Positions 1-4,243 of a stretch of DNA of 10,233 bases are shown piece by piece. Every line of letters starts with the position of its first letter. Positions within the stretch are counted from its first letter, which is position 1. The DNA lies in the NCBI GenBank assembly GCA_946641795.1, contig CAMPBZ010000027.1:1-10233 (forward strand), read 5' to 3'. The position numbers were made by a program, and so were the translations under genes. The notes under the pieces were generated by a model. The model was not told the origin of the DNA and ran no database searches. It was given only the letters and a program-made list of their open reading frames with translations. Source of the stretch: an uncultured Clostridia bacterium (GTDB taxonomy: Bacteria; Bacillota; Clostridia; Oscillospirales; CAG-272).

Positions 1-44
1 CGAGAGGGGCGGAACCTTTTTCCAAAAAGGTTCCGCCCCTCTCG
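1..44. repeat. Perfect 21-bp inverted repeat, likely terminator hairpin
   Basis: Positions 1-21 are the exact reverse complement of 24-44, with only CC (22-23) between them. The lower part of each arm is GC-rich, and the tip pairs five T with five A. It lies 33 nt past the stop codon of the minus-strand DUF711 gene, so it probably ends that transcript. A U-tract, if present, would fall left of the window, so termination is inferred. Hairpins built around a GGAACC...GGTTCC core recur between genes in some Clostridia as far as I recall, so this may be one copy of a dispersed palindrome. Position 1 is the window edge and the repeat may be longer. Confidence 0.65.
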
Positions 45-47
45 CGG

Positions 48-68
48 TCTTCTTCTTCTTCTTCTTCT
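48..68. repeat. TCT trinucleotide microsatellite, 7 copies
   Basis: Seven uninterrupted TCT units fill 48-68, followed by a C-rich stretch. The tract sits between the stop codon of the DUF711 gene (78-80) and the long hairpin (1-44). In that gene's mRNA it would read as seven AGA units in the 3' untranslated part. It is non-coding, so a change in copy number would not shift a reading frame. Confidence 0.85.
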
Positions 69-77
69 CCCCACTCC

Positions 78-1436
78 TCAATTCTTCAAACTATGAATGG
101 GGGCGGGGATGCGGCCGCCGCGGTGGATGAACCGGGCGGGCGAATAGGTATTGAGCGGCATCACAGGCGCCGAGCCGAGCAGTCCTCCGAACTCCACGCT
201 GTCGCCGGCTTTTTTGCCGTAGGCGGGGATCAGGCGGACGGCGGTGGTCTTGGTATTGACAACGCCAATGGAGATCTCGTCGGCGATAATACCGTCAATC
301 ACCTCTTCGGGGGTGTCGCCGGGAATGGCGATCATATCAAGGCCGACCGAGCAAACGGCGGTCATGGCTTCCAGCTTTTCAAGGGTCAGCGCGCCGCGTT
401 CGGCGGCGGCGATCATGCCGGCGTCCTCGGAGACGGGAATAAAGGCACCCGAAAGCCCGCCCACGTGGGAGGAGGCCATCACGCCGCCTTTTTTCACGGC
501 GTCGTTCAGCATGGCGAGCGCGGCGGTGGTGCCGTGCGCCCCGCAGGATTCCAAGCCCATCTCTTCCAGAATGTAGGCCACCGAGTCGCCCACGGCGGGC
601 GTGGGAGCCAGCGAGAGGTCAACGATCCCGAAGGGGGCGTCCAGTGCTTTGGCGGCCTCGCTGGCCACCAGCTGACCCACGCGGGTGATCTTGAAGGCGG
701 TTTTTTTGATGATGTCGGCAAGCGCGGAAAGATCGCAGTCGCCCGCGCGGCGAATGGCCGAAGCCACCACGCCGGGGCCGCTGACGCCAACGTTGATGGC
801 CGTTTCCGGCTCCCCGACACCGCAGAAAGCGCCCGCCATAAAGGGGTTGTCTTCCGGCACGTTGGCAAACACCACCAGCTTGGCGCAGGCAATGGAATTG
901 TTATCCCGCGTGAGGTAGGCGGCGCGCTTGATGGCGGCGCCCATGCGGGCAATGGCGTCCATATTGATGCCGGCTTTGGTGGAGGCAACGTTGACCGACG
1001 AGCAAACGTTCTGCGTTTCGGCGAGCGCCTCGGGGATCACCGAGATCAACCGGTCGGCGCCCGTGGTCATCCCCTTTTGCACCAGGGCAGAGAAGCCGCC
1101 GATGAAGTTGATGCCCAGCGCGTCGGCCGCGCGTTGCAGCGTTTGGGCAATTTTAATGTAATCTTCGGGCGCGCAGTTGCCGCCGATGAGCGAGATGGGC
1201 GTGACCGAAACGCGCTTGTTGACAATGGGAATGCCGTAGCGCTTTTCAATTTCGCCGCCCACCGCCACCAGATTTTTGGCGCGCGAGGTGATTTTATCGT
1301 AGATTTTTTCGCAGAGCCGTTTCGGATCCTCGCTGACGCAATCCCAAAGCGAAATGCCCATGGTGATGGTGCGAATGTCAAGGTTCTCCTCGCGGATCAT
1401 TTGGATGGTTTCAAGAATATCCTGGGTGTTGATCAT
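78..1436 (-). CDS. PFL-like protein of the DUF711 / UPF0210 family
   Basis: This 452-residue protein matches the DUF711/UPF0210 family in length and in conserved stretches, for example VTPISLIGG near residue 80, GFSALVQKGMT near 115, and the C-terminal RGGRIPAPIHSLKN. Family members are known to have a pyruvate-formate-lyase-like barrel fold, but no reaction is established. I see no glycyl-radical motif of the RVxGY type at the C-terminus, so radical chemistry is not supported. The ATG at 1436 is preceded by GAGGAA, which overlaps the TGA of the upstream ACT gene; the gap is only 12 nt, so the two genes are probably translationally coupled. No signal peptide or membrane segment is visible, which suggests a cytoplasmic protein. 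Family assignment is firm; function is unknown. Confidence 0.93.
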   Translation of the reverse strand: MINTQDILETIQMIREENLDIRTITMGISLWDCVSEDPKRLCEKIYDKITSRAKNLVAVGGEIEKRYGIPIVNKRVSVTPISLIGGNCAPEDYIKIAQTLQRAADALGINFIGGFSALVQKGMTTGADRLISVIPEALAETQNVCSSVNVASTKAGINMDAIARMGAAIKRAAYLTRDNNSIACAKLVVFANVPEDNPFMAGAFCGVGEPETAINVGVSGPGVVASAIRRAGDCDLSALADIIKKTAFKITRVGQLVASEAAKALDAPFGIVDLSLAPTPAVGDSVAYILEEMGLESCGAHGTTAALAMLNDAVKKGGVMASSHVGGLSGAFIPVSEDAGMIAAAERGALTLEKLEAMTAVCSVGLDMIAIPGDTPEEVIDGIIADEISIGVVNTKTTAVRLIPAYGKKAGDSVEFGGLLGSAPVMPLNTYSPARFIHRGGRIPAPIHSLKN

Positions 1437-1448
1437 AGCGGTTCCTCA

Positions 1449-1718
1449 TCAGACGTGGTGCATGGTGTTGAAAATATCTTCGTGCATGGTGTGAATATCC
1501 AAATGCTTTTCCCGGCCCAGCGCGGCAAGCTGATCGGCAAATTCCGAAAATCCCACGGTAAGACCGCGAATGTCGGCCAGCATGATCATTGCAAAGTACT
1601 CGCTGATAACGCTTTGGGTAATATCCATAATGTTTGCGCCGTATTTTGCGCAAAGTCCGGCCACCTCGGCAATAATGCCAACGGTATCCTTCCCGGTAAC
1701 GGTAATGACTGCTTTCAT
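1449..1718 (-). CDS. ACT-domain protein of the UPF0237 family
   Basis: This 89-residue protein is a single ACT domain. It opens with a beta strand, then the ligand-loop motif TGKDTVGIIAEVA (residues 8-20), and ends with the UPF0237-type tail MHEDIFNTMHHV. ACT domains usually bind amino acids or other small ligands and dimerise. Stand-alone members like this one resemble the GcvR-type regulator but have no DNA-binding part. Known homologues lie directly upstream of DUF711 genes (for example the adjacent pair SP0238-SP0239 in Streptococcus pneumoniae), as here. The start is ATG at 1718 with AGAAAGGA at 1728-1735. It is the first gene of a two-gene operon. A sensory or partner role for the DUF711 protein is inference. 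Confidence 0.93.
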   Translation of the reverse strand: MKAVITVTGKDTVGIIAEVAGLCAKYGANIMDITQSVISEYFAMIMLADIRGLTVGFSEFADQLAALGREKHLDIHTMHEDIFNTMHHV

Positions 1719-1742
1719 AACTGTTTTTCCTTTCTGAAATAG

Positions 1743-2020
1743 CGCTTAAAGATATTATACAACTGTCCGGAAAGATTTGCAAGCAGTATGCAAATTTTTT
1801 TTGAAAAAATACAAGTTTTTCCAAACCCGGAAATTTTCTTTTTCGACCGTTATCGACCGTTTTTTCGGCCAAACCTGTGGAAAAGTCTGTGGAAACTGTG
1901 TAAAACTCGGCCGATCGGAGCCAAAAGAGGCGGTTTTTCAACCGGATTTTTTAGAAAAATTCTTTGTTTCAAATATCCGAAAACGGAACTGTTTTTCATA
2001 ATTGGTCCAATTTGATATGC
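1743..2020. other. Non-coding gap with DnaA-box-like and other short repeats
   Basis: I see no credible gene here; the two short plus-strand frames have low-complexity translations and no ribosome binding site. Besides the ACT operon promoter, it holds an A/T-rich tract (1791-1820) and a tandem 9-mer TCGACCGTT (1843-1851 and 1853-1861). Three 9-mers resemble the reverse complement of DnaA box TTATCCACA: TGTGGAAAA (1876-1884), TGTGGAAAC (1888-1896) and TGTGTAAAA (1897-1905). Overlapping palindromes TCGGCCGA (1907-1914) and CCGATCGG (1911-1918) follow. A weak hairpin (1931-1944) and the dyad AATTGG-T-CCAATT (2000-2012) lie nearer the recX terminator. Roles are unproven. Confidence 0.6.
1754..1782 (-). 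promoter_or_regulatory. Sigma-A promoter of the ACT-DUF711 operon
   Basis: On the minus strand a perfect TATAAT (1759-1754) lies 17 nt below TTGCAA (1782-1777; 4 of 6 matches to TTGACA). Transcription would start near 1747, about 29 nt before the ATG of the ACT gene. A dyad ATTTGCA-N7-TGCAAAT at 1775-1795 overlaps the -35 box and could be an operator. Confidence 0.7.
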
Positions 2021-2052
2021 AAAAAACGGGATCGCCGCGCGCGGCGACCCCG
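2021..2052 (-). terminator. Intrinsic terminator of the recA-recX operon
   Basis: Read on the minus strand, a 12-bp GC-rich stem (2052-2041 with 2038-2027) closes a tiny loop and is followed by six U (2026-2021). The one non-Watson-Crick position is a G-U wobble in minus-strand RNA but an A-C mismatch in plus-strand RNA. The signal is therefore oriented for the recX transcript, whose stop codon is 8 nt upstream. Confidence 0.9.
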
Positions 2053-2060
2053 GAAGGGAA

Positions 2061-2720
2061 TTATGCTTGCGTCAGCCGGAAGGCTTCGCGAATTTCTTCG
2101 GGCGAGTACCCGTAGCGGGTCAGCGAGGCATACAGCTTTTTGCGCTCGGCCGCCTCTTCGGGCAGGGAGCCGCAATGCTTGCGGATCAGCGCCGCGCAGT
2201 TCCCGGCAAAATCCACCGGTTCCAGCAGGATGGGGAGCGCGGCGAGCGCCTCTTTGGAAAACCCCTTTGCCCATAGGTGTGATTGGATGCGCCGCGCGCC
2301 CCAAAGCTTGCGCAGGCATTTTTCCACCTCGCGCTCCACCTGGGCATCCTCGTTGATCAGGCCGGCGTCGCGCAGGCGTTCGGCGGCGGCGGCAGCTTCT
2401 TCTTTGGAGTATCCCCGGCGCATAATTTTGCGCGTCAGGTGCAAAACCGAGGCCGAACCGTAAGCAAGCGACGATTGCCCGGAGCGGAGCGCCCCGCAAA
2501 GGCGGGCGGCGTTTTCCAGCGCCTCGAACTGCTCCTCGGTGATCGGCCCCTTTTTGGGTTTGAGCGCGCAGTATTGCTCGGTCAGGATCACCAGCTTGTG
2601 AACGTCGCGCGCCGTTCCGTTTTCCATTACGGCGGTAATTTGCATTTCGGAGCCGTCATTCCGGGCGCGTATCCCGGTAATGGATATGGCAAGCGGCTCG
2701 TTTTCGCTGAAATCGGTCAA
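2061..2720 (-). CDS. recX: Recombination regulator RecX
   Basis: RecX binds RecA filaments in the groove and limits or reverses their extension, so it tunes recombination. The 219-residue protein has a short N-terminal beta region and then alpha-helical repeats, including MRRGYSKEEAAAAAERLRDAGLINED and a later KGFSKEALAAL, with a final RYGYSPEEIREAF (about residues 202-214). The start is a TTG at 2720 with AAGGGAG 7 nt upstream; no ATG has a comparable site, and the next Met is at about residue 26. The ribosome binding site overlaps the recA stop codon, and only 12 nt separate the genes, so translation is probably coupled to recA. It shares the recA promoter and ends at the terminator 2021-2052. 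The assignment is supported by both sequence and position. Confidence 0.92.
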   Translation of the reverse strand: MTDFSENEPLAISITGIRARNDGSEMQITAVMENGTARDVHKLVILTEQYCALKPKKGPITEEQFEALENAARLCGALRSGQSSLAYGSASVLHLTRKIMRRGYSKEEAAAAAERLRDAGLINEDAQVEREVEKCLRKLWGARRIQSHLWAKGFSKEALAALPILLEPVDFAGNCAALIRKHCGSLPEEAAERKKLYASLTRYGYSPEEIREAFRLTQA

Positions 2721-2732
2721 AATTGTTCTCCC

Positions 2733-3833
2733 TTATTCGTTTAATCCAAGGTCAAATTCATCGTCTTCTTCGTCCACTTCAAATTCTTCCTCGGCAAGTT
2801 TTACGTTTTCGCTCTGCTCGCGCACCTTGGCCTCGATCTCGTCAAACAGGGCGGGGTTGGTTTCCAGCAGTTTACGCACGTTCTCTTTCCCTTGGCCGAT
2901 GCGCTCGCCGTTGTAGGAGAACCAGGAGCCGCTTTTTTTGATAATGTCCAAAAGGATGGCGTAGTCCATCACCTCGCCGGTGCGGGAAATGCCCTTGCCG
3001 TAAAGAATGTCAAATTCCGCGGTGCGGAAGGGGGGCGCAACCTTGTTTTTCACGATCTTGCATTTCACGTGGTTGCCGTAAACGTCGTTGCCGTCTTTGA
3101 GCTGTTCGGTTTTGCGAACGTCGATGCGCACCGAGGCAAAGAATTTGAGTGCGCGGCCGCCGGGGGTGGTTTCGGGGTTGCCGTACATCACGCCCACCTT
3201 TTCGCGGATCTGGTTGATGAACACCACCACGCAGTTGCTCTTGGAGATCACGCCAGAGAGCTTGCGCATGGCCTGCGACATCATACGCGCCTGAACGCCG
3301 ACCATGCTTTGCCCCATATCGCCCTCAATTTCCTGGCGGGGAACCAGCGCGGCCACCGAGTCCACGATAATGGCGTCCACCGCGCCCGAGCGGGCAAGCG
3401 CCTCGCAAATTTCCAGCGCGTCCTCGCCGCAGTCGGGCTGGGAGACCAGCAACTCGTCAATGTTGACGCCCAGCGCCTTTGAGTAAACGGGATCCAGCGC
3501 GTGCTCGGCGTCAATGAACGCGGCGGTGCCACCGGCTTTTTGTACCTCGGCAACAATATGGAGCGCAACGGTGGTTTTACCGGAGGATTCCGGCCCGAAA
3601 ATTTCAATAATTCTTCCGCGCGGAACACCGCCAATGCCCAGGGCAAGGTCCAGGGAAAGGGAGCCGGTGTGAACGGCCTGCACTTCCATATGGCGGTTTT
3701 CGCCCAGTTTCATAATAGAGCCGGCGCCGAAATCGCGCTCGATTTGCGACATTGCCGTAGCAAGCGCTTTTTTCTTGCCGTCGGCGTCAAGATCGGTGGG
3801 AACGGGAGCTTTCATTTTTTTCGTTGCAGACAT
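2733..3833 (-). CDS. recA: Recombinase RecA
   Basis: RecA is an ATP-dependent DNA strand-exchange protein and, in the SOS response, a co-protease for LexA. The 366-residue protein shows Walker A GPESSGKTT, the Walker B region AIIVDSVAALVPR, loop L1 with EIEGDMG, the INQIREKVGVMYGNPETTPGG stretch that includes loop L2, and the usual acidic C-terminal tail (EEDDEFDLGLNE). All core motifs look intact. An in-frame TTG three codons upstream (3842) would lengthen the protein, but AAAGGA is far too close to it. The ATG at 3833 is correctly spaced (10 nt) and gives the start MSATKK. It is the first gene of recA-recX, driven by a consensus promoter at 3888-3916. No LexA-type operator is visible upstream. 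Confidence 0.98.
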   Translation of the reverse strand: MSATKKMKAPVPTDLDADGKKKALATAMSQIERDFGAGSIMKLGENRHMEVQAVHTGSLSLDLALGIGGVPRGRIIEIFGPESSGKTTVALHIVAEVQKAGGTAAFIDAEHALDPVYSKALGVNIDELLVSQPDCGEDALEICEALARSGAVDAIIVDSVAALVPRQEIEGDMGQSMVGVQARMMSQAMRKLSGVISKSNCVVVFINQIREKVGVMYGNPETTPGGRALKFFASVRIDVRKTEQLKDGNDVYGNHVKCKIVKNKVAPPFRTAEFDILYGKGISRTGEVMDYAILLDIIKKSGSWFSYNGERIGQGKENVRKLLETNPALFDEIEAKVREQSENVKLAEEEFEVDEEDDEFDLGLNE

Positions 3834-3887
3834 TGTTTTCAATTCCTTTCAATCGGCAAAACCGCCGTTATTTTGTGCGTTGAACTC

Positions 3888-3916
3888 ATTATACAGGATT
3901 TTCTTTCGTTTGTCAA
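3888..3916 (-). promoter_or_regulatory. Consensus sigma-A promoter of recA-recX
   Basis: The minus strand reads TTGACA (3916-3911), a 17-nt spacer and TATAAT (3893-3888), a 12/12 match to the sigma-A consensus. Transcription should start near 3881, giving a leader of about 48 nt with a small CGGC...GCCG hairpin. No GAAC-N4-GTTC LexA operator is present between recA and ftsK. Confidence 0.9.
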
Positions 3917-4114
3917 GTATTTTTTCAAATATTTTCTTCCAAAAGTGGAATATTATTTTTTACTTCTCTGTTTTCTACTTTTGCAATCCGGTGCAAAACT
4001 TCCAAAAAAGGAAACGAATTTGAATGTATTGAACAAGAAAACGAGAAAAACAGCCGGGAATTTTCCGTTTTTTTGTGCAGAACTTCAAAATTTGCAAAAA
4101 TCGAAAAAATCCAC
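3917..4114. other. AT-rich divergent spacer between recA and ftsK
   Basis: Between the recA -35 box and the ftsK -35 box lie about 200 bases of AT-rich sequence with no supportable gene. It contains TTTTGCA-N6-TGCAAAA (3979-3998), a perfect 7-bp dyad, and a shorter dyad TTCCA-N4-TGGAA (3937-3950). These could be operators, but AT-rich spacers produce such dyads by chance, so no function is assigned. Confidence 0.5.
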
Positions 4115-4143
4115 TTGTATTCGGGCGGGGAATATGCTATAAT
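4115..4143 (+). promoter_or_regulatory. Extended -10 promoter of ftsK
   Basis: A TGC directly before TATAAT (4138-4143) makes an extended -10 element, which compensates for a weak -35 (TTGTAT, 4115-4120) at 17-nt spacing. The predicted start near 4150 leaves a leader of about 94 nt. Its first 40 nt can fold by pairing ATCGAA and ATTG (4152-4157, 4164-4167) with CAATTTCGAT (4179-4188). Confidence 0.75.
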
Positions 4144-4243
4144 ATTTCCACATCGAATTTTCTATTGAATGTTGTGTGCAATTTCGATAGATAAATAATA
4201 AGGTAGCAAACCCAACGCTGAACGAAAGGAGGGGGAACGATCG

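Noticed and set aside
93..1742. 549-codon open frame on the plus strand, antisense to the ACT and DUF711 genes
   Set aside because: Its translation is dominated by G, H, A and D with no recognisable domain and no ribosome binding site. It is a by-product of GC-biased codons on the opposite strand, where both real genes have clear family matches.
1931..1950. Terminator-like hairpin CGGTT-TTTC-AACCG followed by a T-run on the plus strand
   Set aside because: The stem is only 5 bp and no plus-strand transcript is expected to arrive there.
1777..2015. Two short plus-strand frames (74-75 codons) in the gap before recX
   Set aside because: Their composition follows the T-rich DNA (F, K and P), there is no ribosome binding site or promoter, and they run into the recX terminator.
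3834..3842. Extended recA start at TTG 3842
   Set aside because: AAAGGA lies about 1 nt from the TTG, too close for initiation, but is well spaced for the ATG at 3833.
3501..4142. Plus-strand frame covering the recA 5' part and the recA-ftsK spacer
   Set aside because: The first half is antisense to recA, and the rest is K/F/N-rich AT-driven translation with no ribosome binding site.
4169..4198. Nine-codon upstream frame in the ftsK leader
   Set aside because: No ribosome binding site precedes it, and nothing in the peptide suggests an attenuator.
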